The notes beneath the pieces are model-generated. The model saw nothing but the letters and a program-made list of their open reading frames with translations, ran no database searches and had not been told where the DNA came from. This document shows, in pieces, positions 53,109 to 60,864 of a stretch of DNA of 64,000 nt (its first letter is position 1; each line of letters begins with the position of its first letter). Origin of the DNA: Sporolactobacillus sp. Y61 (GTDB lineage Bacteria; Bacillota; Bacilli; Bacillales; Sporolactobacillaceae); assembly GCF_040529185.1 (NCBI RefSeq), contig NZ_CP159510.1, forward strand, positions 3,160,420 to 3,224,419, read 5' to 3'. The position numbers and the translations under genes are program-made.

Positions 53109-53227
53109 TAAGAGAAATTAAAGACAGGGACAAGGGAATCCTTCCTGTCCATACATCAGCTGATTTCTCTTTCTTCTGATAGAAAGGAAGGGGGATGTGG
53201 TGCGGAGGTTCTCGTGGCAAGATGATC

Positions 53228-53292
53228 TTTACAATCAAAGTGGTTTCCCAGGAAGGACGCAGTGATTGTAAAAATTGATGGATCTTCCTGGG
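53228..53292. repeat. Two interleaved inverted repeats
   Basis: TTTACAATCA (53228-53237) pairs with TGATTGTAAA (53263-53272). CCCAGGAAG (53247-53255) pairs with CTTCCTGGG (53284-53292). The order A-B-A'-B' means the two stems exclude each other or form a pseudoknot. It ends 8 bases before the tandem array. Confidence 0.6.
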
Positions 53293-53299
53293 TTCCGCA

Positions 53300-53770
53300 T
53301 TTTTTCAGCCGGTCTGGAGATTTTTTCAGCCAACCTGCGATTTTTTCAGCCGACCTGTGGTTTTTTCAGCCAACCTGTGATTTTTTCAGCCGACCTGTGA
53401 TTTTTTCAGCCGACCTGTGATTTTTTCAGCCGACCTGTGATTTTTTCAGCCAATCTGAAATTTTTTCAGCCAACCTGCGATTTTTTCAGCCGACCTGTGG
53501 TTTTATCAGCCGTTCTGTGGTTTTTTCAGCCGTTCTGTGGTTTTTTCAGCCAACCTGTGGTTTTTTCAGCCAACCTGGGATTTTTTCAGCCAACCTGGGA
53601 TTTTTTCAGCCAACCTGGGATTTTTTCAGCCAACCTGTGATTTTTTCAGCCAATCCAAAATTATATCAGCCGGTCTGAGATCTTATCAGCCGATCCAAAA
53701 TTTTTTCAGCCAACCTGTGATTTTTTCAGCCGACCTGTGATTTTTTCAGCCAACCTGCGATTTTTTCAGC
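53300..53770. repeat. Array of 24 tandem 20-bp units with T6/A6 tracts
   Basis: The unit TTTTTTCAGCCAACCTGTGA recurs at exactly 20-base steps from 53321 to 53761, with one extra copy at 53300 (21-base step). The TTTTTTCAGCC core is nearly invariant (three copies have TTTTATCAGC-like changes). The middle alternates AACCTG, GACCTG, GTTCTG and others. Open frames across it only reflect the period (60 bases = 20 codons) and have no ribosome binding site. There are no spacers, so it is not a CRISPR array. Confidence 0.95.
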
Positions 53771-53902
53771 CGAAGCACCGGCTTCAATTCATGACGCAGT
53801 ACGACTGCTCTCTGCCTGGTATCACCTGGCCTTAGTAAAAGGGCTGGTTGTCCAGAGAAGAACTTTTTGTATGCATCAGAAAAAGGGCTGCTAAAATCAG
53901 AG

Positions 53903-54544
53903 TCACACTTTTGCCCTGGCAGTCTCAGCTATTCTCAATATGTCCTCCGGTTTTCTGGCAACATAATCCGGATGCGCGCTGCGCACTTCATCATAATGAT
54001 CAAAGCCCCATGACACCCAGATCACTTTGATACCGCTTTTCCTGCTCGCCCTGATGTCCCGCTTTTCATCCCCAATGTACATTGCCTGATCGGTGTTTAA
54101 GTGGTTCTTTTTTAAGTAGCGGCGAATCAGCCGGCCCTTACCGGATAATTCACCGGAACAGCTGATTGATGAAAAACCTTCAAGATGATGGTCTGCCAGA
54201 AAACGAGTAATATTTTTTCCCTGATTGGAAGACACGATAGCCAGGCTGAATCCTGAGTCTTTTAACTGATGAAGCATCTCCGGAATGCCGCGAAAGGGTT
54301 CCAGCTTTTGCACAGACTGCGTATAGCCCTTCAAAAACGCAGAAATGAGCATTGGCACCTTATGAATTGGAATACCCAGATTCGTGCAGCACTGCCTGAT
54401 TGAGAGCGACTTGTAATAATCGAAATCAGCCGGATCCAGCATTTTGAAATGGTACCTGCCTGCAATCCGATTATACAGATCGATCAACATCGCTTTAGAA
54501 TCAGCCAGTGTCCCGTCGAAGTCGAAGATCAGACTTTTAATCAT
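53903..54544 (-). CDS. HAD-superfamily hydrolase (phosphoglycolate-phosphatase-like)
   Basis: A 213-residue HAD phosphatase. It shows motif I LIFDFDGTLADSKA (nucleophile Asp and general acid Asp), motif II LAIVSSNQGKN, motif III Lys in SGKGRLIRRYLKK and motif IV YIGDEKRDIRASRKSG. A helical cap lies between motifs I and II, which suits small sugar phosphates or phosphoglycolate. The substrate is not determined. It is a single gene between the tandem array and a non-coding stretch. Confidence 0.9.
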   Translation of the reverse strand: MIKSLIFDFDGTLADSKAMLIDLYNRIAGRYHFKMLDPADFDYYKSLSIRQCCTNLGIPIHKVPMLISAFLKGYTQSVQKLEPFRGIPEMLHQLKDSGFSLAIVSSNQGKNITRFLADHHLEGFSSISCSGELSGKGRLIRRYLKKNHLNTDQAMYIGDEKRDIRASRKSGIKVIWVSWGFDHYDEVRSAHPDYVARKPEDILRIAETARAKV

Positions 54545-54911
54545 TAACGATTTGCCCTCTTTTAATATGCTCTGTCTGTTTTTACCAGAAATGGAGACCC
54601 GTGAACTCTGGACTTCCGTCTCATAGTAGATTAATTATATCATGAGAAAAGCGTATAATTTGAGTTGTATGAGCTTTTAGAGAGGTGATCAGATAGAAAA
54701 AACTTGGTGTTGTAAAGCAGAGCTTTCCTGTCTGAATCGTACTTTTATCTCTCTTCCGACGGGGTAAGCTGGACTTTCTCCTTCCAGAATTTTTTCCCTG
54801 AAAATTCCGTGTGATTTGGAACGGACATACATGTTTCATATTCAATCATAGTCGCGTCACGCTATTCATCCCGTCTTTAGTTAATACACATACCCTTTCA
54901 AGATCGGATGG
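54545..54911. other. Intergenic region without recognised feature
   Basis: About 365 AT-rich bases between the HAD gene and vsr. No ORF with a plausible ribosome binding site and no clear terminator for the restriction-modification operon was found. Confidence 0.5.
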
Positions 54912-55364
54912 TTATATCTCAAGATAATTCTGCTTCCCTGAAGTGATAAATTTTATTATTTGCTTCAGCTTCATTTCTCTGACAGAATCGTTACTGGTCA
55001 TTTTCTTCACTGTGCATTCCCAGATAATCAGGCACCTGATTCCCTGTTCCATTAATTTTTCAGTTACTTCCCGGTCCCGTGACTGATTCTTCTCAAATTT
55101 TCTTTTCCAGAATGAAACATTCGATTTAGGCACATACGCATATTTACAGCCCTTGTGCCTGTGCCAGAAGCAGCCATTGACAAAAACTGCTGTTCTGTAT
55201 TTTGTAAAATACAGATCTGGTTTGCCAATAATCTCAGAAAAATTAACCCTGTACCTCATGTGATGTCGAAACAATAAGGAACGAATATACATTTCCGGTT
55301 TTGTTTTTCTGCTTTTGATTCTGGCCATGTTTCGGCTTCGCTCTTCAGGAGATTTAATGTCCAT
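54912..55364 (-). CDS. vsr: Very-short-patch mismatch repair endonuclease Vsr
   Basis: Nicks next to T:G mismatches that arise when 5-methylcytosine deaminates in Dcm-type sites. At 150 residues it has the family blocks SPEERSRNMARIKSRKTKPEM, IIGKPDLYFTKYRTAVFVNGCFWHRH (catalytic Asp, Cys/His zinc residues) and LIIWECTV. The start is 5 bases after the REase stop, so it is third in the operon MTase-REase-Vsr. Its presence supports an EcoRII/Dcm-like recognition site for the adjacent methyltransferase. It is AT-rich, like the rest of the operon. Confidence 0.95.
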   Translation of the reverse strand: MDIKSPEERSRNMARIKSRKTKPEMYIRSLLFRHHMRYRVNFSEIIGKPDLYFTKYRTAVFVNGCFWHRHKGCKYAYVPKSNVSFWKRKFEKNQSRDREVTEKLMEQGIRCLIIWECTVKKMTSNDSVREMKLKQIIKFITSGKQNYLEI

Positions 55365-55368
55365 TCAG

Positions 55369-56544
55369 TCAGACGCTTTCCTTCTCTTTTACATAGTCAA
55401 TAAATTTTTTCAAGGTCCAGATAGAATCCTGTTTTTCTTTCGGAAAAGTTTTTATGTAAAGCTTTGGAACAACAAGAATGACTCCTGCTTTTTCCATTTC
55501 ATCCAACTGTCTGACAGAAATTCCCTGCTGCAGGGTAAACAGATGTTTCACATTGATTCGATCTGCTTCATTAAGAATCTGTCTCCAGCGATCTTTACAT
55601 GTTGTTTTCGCACCAAGAAATATTAAATGATCTGCCGGAAAAGAATGATCATGATACGAACCGGCATCCGGAAAAAGAAAGTCGGGCTTTTTGTGTCCTT
55701 CTGTCACAGGTTGAGGGACATATCTGAGTGAATTTCCATCAAATATGGCAGATAAATGGTGCTCAAGTGATTTCCCGGCTCTGCTTTTTCTCCTGTTCAA
55801 GACAACATTTGCAATTTTTATAAACTCTTCAACTGAATCAAAGCCTTTTGAAATTCTTGATCCATACCGATATGTTTCAAGCATACGAAAAAGGCGATAT
55901 TCCATATCTACCCATCCGATTATTTCCTTATCCGGATTCGTGCGGATATTTTCTTTATGGTTAAATATCTCATTGTAGATGGACCTGGCTGCCTCCGACA
56001 TCTCCGCGGATGAAGGAAAATCGACATTCAGGCCCTCAATATAGGCCATTATTGACAGTTCTTCCGGACTTATTGTATGTCCTAGTTCTAAATCTTCTTT
56101 CTGAATGATGCCTCCTGTATCAGCAGGAGACATACCAAATTCATTCAGGAAACTGTTGATTTCATCTTCGGTTTGTAACATGTATGCGAGATAATTCTCA
56201 GGATCCCGTTTTACGAGTACAAAAAGGTCGCCTGTGTGTTCCGGATCAAGACCAGGAATACCACGTGTGATTCGATATTCATTTCTTGTTCCCTTACCGT
56301 AATAAATAAACCTGCTGCTTGTTTCAAATGAATTTTGCCAGCGGATATGAACATATTTGTCTTTATTTTCCCCTTTTACTCCCTCTTCATCGAAAAGAAT
56401 TGGAAAGGCGTGTTTCTGTACATAGATTCCGGACTGATGAGCACCGGTATCCCCGGTATCATTTGCCGACAGGAATTTACAGAAAGCCATTTTACCGCTG
56501 TATGCAGCCCTTATTGCCTCTGCTGAAAAATCTGAATCAACCAA
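55369..56544 (-). CDS. EcoRII-like type II restriction endonuclease
   Basis: A 391-residue endonuclease. The N-terminal half resembles the EcoRII DNA-binding effector domain (QKHAFPILFDEEGVKGENKDKYVHIRWQ...SSRFIYYGKGTRNEYRITRG). The C-terminal half is the EcoRII/PD-(D/E)XK catalytic domain (NRRKSRAGKSLEHHL, KKPDFLFP, FLGAKTTCKDRWRQI). The nuclease Lys is in AKTTCKDRW. The TTG start overlaps the methyltransferase stop by 8 bases. Such enzymes cut at CCWGG and need two sites (family knowledge). The assignment rests on domain wording and the partner genes. Confidence 0.88.
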   Translation of the reverse strand: MVDSDFSAEAIRAAYSGKMAFCKFLSANDTGDTGAHQSGIYVQKHAFPILFDEEGVKGENKDKYVHIRWQNSFETSSRFIYYGKGTRNEYRITRGIPGLDPEHTGDLFVLVKRDPENYLAYMLQTEDEINSFLNEFGMSPADTGGIIQKEDLELGHTISPEELSIMAYIEGLNVDFPSSAEMSEAARSIYNEIFNHKENIRTNPDKEIIGWVDMEYRLFRMLETYRYGSRISKGFDSVEEFIKIANVVLNRRKSRAGKSLEHHLSAIFDGNSLRYVPQPVTEGHKKPDFLFPDAGSYHDHSFPADHLIFLGAKTTCKDRWRQILNEADRINVKHLFTLQQGISVRQLDEMEKAGVILVVPKLYIKTFPKEKQDSIWTLKKFIDYVKEKESV

Positions 56545-57682
56545 TGGTAATCTCCCTTTCCAGTTCCTTCTTTTTCAGTTCTTCCAGTTTCCCGACAATT
56601 TTTCCGGCAACAGCAGAGACCAGAGGGACAGCTACAGAATTACCAAACTGCTTATATGCCTGAGTGTCGGATACCGTGATTTGGAAACTGTTACTGAAGC
56701 CCTGCAGTCGGGCACATTCTCTCGGTGTTAATCTTCTGGGATTTTTCCCGGGCTGGGGAATCAGTATTTCAGAACCGTCTTTATAATATCTGGCACTCAG
56801 CGTCCTTGTGATGCCCTCTGTGTCTGCAAGTCCATATCCGAAACCATTTCCCTTTTCTCTGTGTTTCTCAGCATATTTTTGAAGATAAGTCCATAGTTTA
56901 TCAGATAAAGTATACTTTTCATCAACATGATTTTCCAGAATGTCTCTCAGTAGAGGTCTGTGATCGGGATATTTAATATTAAAATCAAATTTCAGGTCAT
57001 CCCCAAACCTTTTGCGATCAAAACCGGCAATAAAGACTCTCTCTCTGTGCTGAGGAACAAAATGCTGTGCATCCAGAACTGCTGTAAAAACCTGATAATC
57101 CAGTTCATCAAGTGATTCCATTATCACTTTCCATGTCCTCCCATGGTCATGACTTCTCAGATTTTTCACGTTCTCCAGAAGAAATGCACGAGGCCTTTTC
57201 TCGTTCAGAATTCTGACAACATCAAAGAACAGCGTCCCCTGCGTTTTATCAAGAAAACCGGTAGCCCGCCCCAGACTGTTTTTCTTCGAGACGCCCGCTA
57301 TTGAAAACGGCTGGCAGGGAAAACCAGCAACCAGAATATCATGATTGGGTATATCCTTCTCATAAACTTTTCTGATATCACCGTGAGGCATAACTCCAAA
57401 ATTATCAAAATAGGTCTTTTTGCAATACTTATCCCATTCACAGGAAAAAACGCATTTCCCACCGTTTGCTTCAAAGGCCAGTCGCATGCCTCCTATTCCT
57501 GCAAACAGATCAATAAAAGTAAATCTGCCCCGTGTATGATCATTTTCTCTGTGTTTATCATCAAATAACTGAACTAGTGCATCCATTACAGAATCCTGTT
57601 TTGATTTACCTGATACAGCAGAATATTCTTTAAGTGCATCATAAATAGAATCATCCAGACGTATATGCAATTGTTTTGGCAT
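56537..57682 (-). CDS. Dcm/EcoRII-type DNA (cytosine-5) methyltransferase with N-terminal RHH-like domain
   Basis: A 381-residue C5 methyltransferase. Residues 1-38 look like a ribbon-helix-helix DNA-binding domain (PKQLHIRLDDSIYDALKEYS...SKQDSVMDAL), unusual for this family. The methylase motifs follow: I TFIDLFAGIGGMRL, IV AGFPCQPFS with the catalytic Cys, VI LLENVKN, VIII PQHRERVF, X FGNSV. The start is ATG 57682 with a GGTGAG site and a promoter 43 bases upstream. It protects the host from the downstream EcoRII-like nuclease. The RHH could autoregulate the operon, as the N-terminal HTH of M.SsoII does. Confidence 0.9.
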   Translation of the reverse strand: MPKQLHIRLDDSIYDALKEYSAVSGKSKQDSVMDALVQLFDDKHRENDHTRGRFTFIDLFAGIGGMRLAFEANGGKCVFSCEWDKYCKKTYFDNFGVMPHGDIRKVYEKDIPNHDILVAGFPCQPFSIAGVSKKNSLGRATGFLDKTQGTLFFDVVRILNEKRPRAFLLENVKNLRSHDHGRTWKVIMESLDELDYQVFTAVLDAQHFVPQHRERVFIAGFDRKRFGDDLKFDFNIKYPDHRPLLRDILENHVDEKYTLSDKLWTYLQKYAEKHREKGNGFGYGLADTEGITRTLSARYYKDGSEILIPQPGKNPRRLTPRECARLQGFSNSFQITVSDTQAYKQFGNSVAVPLVSAVAGKIVGKLEELKKKELEREITIG

Positions 57683-57724
57683 ATGGCTCACCTGCTGGGA
57701 ATTATTTAATACCATTTTTATCCC

Positions 57725-57753
57725 ATTATAGCTTCATTGCTCCTGTAAATCAA
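57725..57753 (-). promoter_or_regulatory. Promoter of the restriction-modification operon
   Basis: On the minus strand TTGATT (plus 57748-57753), 17 bases, TATAAT (plus 57725-57730). It lies directly upstream of the methyltransferase start. Confidence 0.7.
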
Positions 57754-57899
57754 TATTTTTAACGAACAAACGTTTGATCATTATTTTAAAAGCAGGTAGC
57801 ATAATCGGAATGTGTCTGCATCCTGTCACTCCCTGCTTATTGGATGTAAGTCAATATATTTAACGCAAAAAAGTTTAGTGGACTGAGAATTTGTTGCGT

Positions 57900-58076
57900 C
57901 ATTTTAGTTTGAAATCCAGAAAGCCAACAGAGCTGTCGATGGGGTCCGCCGGAATGAGCGAAAAACCTGCGCTGAGCTTAAAAATTCACGCTATATTTGG
58001 CTTAAAACGAACAGAACCTATCCAAAAAACCAAAGAACGAGAGGAAGATCTATGAAACAAGATTAAACATGTTGTT
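57900..58076 (+). pseudogene. Possible ISL3-type transposase remnant
   Basis: Plus-strand translation gives NERKTCAELKNSRYIWLKT, and in another frame NLSKKPKNER. This is reminiscent of the LKxSRYLWLKNxxNLTxKQ block of ISL3/IS204 transposases. Only some 50 residues can be matched, across at least one frameshift and with stop codons around. I regard this as a weak fossil; the rest of 57,754-58,116 shows nothing. Confidence 0.35.
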
Positions 58077-58116
58077 TCGATTGCTGAAAGCGTGTGAGGT
58101 AGAATTTAAGATTTTT

Positions 58117-58152
58117 AAATCCTCCTTCCACTATGAAATGGAAGGAGGATTT
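58117..58152. terminator. Hairpin downstream of the thiolase gene
   Basis: AAATCCTCCTTCCA (58117-58130) and TGGAAGGAGGATTT (58139-58152) form a perfect 14-bp stem. It lies about 80 bases after the thiolase stop on the minus strand. The tail is AT-rich rather than a pure T-run. Confidence 0.6.
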
Positions 58153-58229
58153 TATCAATACGTAAACTGCCATTTACCCCATACCTCAAAGAAAAACGAA
58201 ACGATTTTTGTGCCTCTCGTTTAAACTGA

Positions 58230-59431
58230 TCAGGAATGACTTTGTAAATCATTTCCGCATTCAACAAGCAGAGAAATTCCAATCCCTCCGCCAACGCATA
58301 GCGAAGCAACACCGTAGCGATGTCCCCTTCTTTTCATTTCGTGCAGCAATGTCACGAGTATTCTCGCTCCCGAAGCGCCGATTGGATGGCCTAAAGCAAT
58401 TGCTCCGCCATTTACATTGATTTTATCAACATCCAGGCCAAGTTCACGGATAACGGCCAGGCTTTGTGACGCAAAAGCTTCGTTCAGTTCAAACAGATCT
58501 ATTTTATCTAATGGAATGCCTGTTTTTTTTACTAATTTTTTTAATGCATAATAGGGGGCAAATCCCATTAATGAAGGATCGGTGCCAATTTCAGTATACC
58601 CCTTGATGGCCGCAAAATATGGAATATTTCTTGCCTCTGCATCCGATTTTTTCATTAAAACAAGTGCACTCGCACAATCATTGATGCCTGACGCATTTCC
58701 AGCCGTAACCGTGCCATCTTTGATAAAAGCCGGCCTCAATTTTAACAGATCATCCAGTGACAAACCATCACGGATATGTTCATCCTCTTTAAACACAGTT
58801 TCCTGGCCCCTGCTATTTTTAATATGAACAGGGATGATTTCATCTTGAAATTTGCCGTTCTTCCTGGCTTTCGAAGCTTTTTCCTGTGATTTGAGAGCTA
58901 AACGGTCCTGTTCAAGACGCGAAATACCAAAGTGATTTGCAACATTTTCTGCTGTTATACCCATATGAATATTTCCAAAGGCATCTGTTAACCCGTCCTG
59001 GAGCATGCTGTCAATCAAGCTGATGTTTCCAAACTTTTTCCCCCAACGCTGAGAAGGCAAAAGATAGGGTGCCTGCGACATATTCTCGGTACCGCCTGCT
59101 ACAACGCTATCTGCTTCCCCCAATTGAATCTGCTGGTATCCCAATATGACAGACTTTAATCCGGAACCGCACACTTCGTTTATTGTCATAGCCGGAGCTT
59201 CAAAAGGGATACCCGCTTTGACCGCAATTTGCCGGGCCGGGTTTTGGCCGAGACCTGACTGCAAAACGTTGCCAAATATCACTTGGTTGATTTCCCGGGA
59301 GTGAGATGTGCCCTCTGGATCGCTTCTTTCACTGTGATCGCGCCCAAATCTACGGCGGACACCTCTCTTAAACTGCCGCCAAAATCGCCAATTGGCGTCC
59401 TAACTGCACTCGTGATCACTACTTCTTCCAT
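58230..59431 (-). pseudogene. Acetyl-CoA acetyltransferase (thiolase), frameshifted
   Basis: Condenses two acetyl-CoA to acetoacetyl-CoA, the entry to the mevalonate pathway. ATG 59431 has AAGGAG upstream and begins [21 protein letters not shown], the classical thiolase start. At 59294-59296 one G of a GGGG run appears lost; after it the frame continues [22 protein letters not shown] to the end. Catalytic residues are intact: Cys in EVCGSGLKS, His in [10 protein letters not shown] and Cys in LCVGGGIG. The reconstructed length is about 400 residues, as expected. Since the pathway needs this enzyme, a sequencing error is quite possible. Confidence 0.88.
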
Positions 59432-59645
59432 AATGAATATCCGCTCCTTATATAAATTGCCAAGGCATGGTTTTATGATTTAACTCTATCTATTCGTTTC
59501 CTGTTTTACTTCACTAATTATCGTATTAATCTTACACTGATCAATTAATTTAAATCAATGAATATCATTTGAATTAATAGTATGATAAAGTTGATATCTT
59601 TTTTCCTGTTGGGAAAAGAGAATAGAAGAAAAGGAGTGCCTTAAC

Positions 59646-60821
59646 TTGGAAATTGGAATAGATAAAATGGGTTTTTATACACCACATATGTATGTGGATA
59701 TGAATAAATTAGCAGTTGCCAGAAATGATGAACCTGAGAAATACACGATTGGGATCGGCCAGGAAAAAATGGCCGTTCCGCCGATTACCCAGGATGCTGT
59801 CACTTTGGCTGCAAATGCCGCAATGGAAATTTTAGATGAAGCGGATAAGGAAAAAATAGATTTAGTTATTTTTGCGACGGAATCAGGCGTCGACCACTCC
59901 AAAGCCGCCGCTATTTATGCCCATCATTTGCTGCGCCTGAATCCCAGAGCACGTGCTATTGAGGTAAAAGAAGCCTGCTACGGGGCAACTGCCGGAATTC
60001 AGTTGGCAAAAGGGCACATCAGCCTGCATCCGGACCGGAAAGTTTTAGTACTCGGCTCGGATATTTCAAGATACGGCCTCCATACACCGGGAGAAGTGAC
60101 CCAGGGAGCCGGTGCTGTTGCGATTTTGATGAGTGCTAATCCTCGGGTGATGGTCCTTGGAAAGGAAAGTGCCTATCACACGGAAGACATCATGGATTTT
60201 TGGCGGCCGCTGTACTCTAAAACAGCTCTTGTGCAAGGAAAGTATTCTGTTGAAAAATATAACAGTTTTTTCAAAACGGTGTGGGAAGATTATAAGAAAA
60301 AAACAGGGCTTACATTAAAGGATTTTGCGGCCATTTGCTTCCATCTTCCTTATACAAAACAAGGTTTGAAAGCTTTAAGGTTAGTGATTGATGAGGGGAC
60401 TGCGGCAGATAAAGAACGGCTCCTGGCCCATTTTGAAGTCAGCAAACAGTATAATAAAATTGTCGGAAACATTTATACAGGCGCGCTGTACTTAAGCCTG
60501 CTTTCTTTACTTGAATTAAATACCGATATTGAAGACGGAGCGCGGATCGGATTATACAGCTACGGTTCAGGGGCTGTCGGGGAGTTCTTTTCCGGGATTC
60601 TTCAGCCAAACTATCGCGAATATTTACACGTCCGCCATCATAGGAAGATGTTGTCAGAACGCAATGAGGTTAGTGTACAAGAATACGAAGACTTGTTTAA
60701 TCAAGAACTGCCTGCTGATGGTTCTGACATTGATTTGCCCGTTGAAAATGATCCCGCGCCGGTTCTCCTTTCCGGAATAAAAGATCATATGCGTATGTAT
60801 ATCAATAAAGATCAATCATAA
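59646..60821 (+). CDS. mvaS: Hydroxymethylglutaryl-CoA synthase
   Basis: Joins acetoacetyl-CoA and acetyl-CoA to HMG-CoA. The catalytic Glu is in ATESGVDHSKAAA, the nucleophile Cys in EVKEACYGATAG and the His in ICFHLPYTKQGLKAL. At 391 residues it matches bacterial MvaS. TTG 59646 has AGGAGTG upstream. It diverges from the thiolase gene and converges on the HMG-CoA reductase gene, so the three enzymes of the upper mevalonate pathway are clustered. The remaining pathway genes (kinases, decarboxylase) are not in the window. Confidence 0.96.
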   Translation: MEIGIDKMGFYTPHMYVDMNKLAVARNDEPEKYTIGIGQEKMAVPPITQDAVTLAANAAMEILDEADKEKIDLVIFATESGVDHSKAAAIYAHHLLRLNPRARAIEVKEACYGATAGIQLAKGHISLHPDRKVLVLGSDISRYGLHTPGEVTQGAGAVAILMSANPRVMVLGKESAYHTEDIMDFWRPLYSKTALVQGKYSVEKYNSFFKTVWEDYKKKTGLTLKDFAAICFHLPYTKQGLKALRLVIDEGTAADKERLLAHFEVSKQYNKIVGNIYTGALYLSLLSLLELNTDIEDGARIGLYSYGSGAVGEFFSGILQPNYREYLHVRHHRKMLSERNEVSVQEYEDLFNQELPADGSDIDLPVENDPAPVLLSGIKDHMRMYINKDQS

Positions 60822-60824
60822 CGA

Positions 60825-60855
60825 AAATCCCCAAGTGCTGATGCCTTGGGGATTT
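60825..60855. terminator. Bidirectional terminator between mvaS and mvaA
   Basis: AAATCCCCAAG (60825-60835) and CTTGGGGATTT (60845-60855) form a perfect 11-bp stem between the convergent stop codons. Confidence 0.8.
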
Positions 60856-60864
60856 CTTGTCCAG

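Noticed and set aside
53437..53740. Two overlapping plus-strand ORFs of 67 codons rich in Phe, Gln and Pro within the tandem array
   Set aside because: They arise only because three 20-base units equal 20 codons; there is no ribosome binding site, and all frames of the array are similarly open.
53300..53770. CRISPR array
   Set aside because: The repeats are directly contiguous without unique spacers and no cas gene is present.
54621..54845. 74-codon minus-strand ORF upstream of the HAD gene
   Set aside because: No ribosome binding site, no recognisable domain and an AT-rich composition typical of non-coding DNA here.
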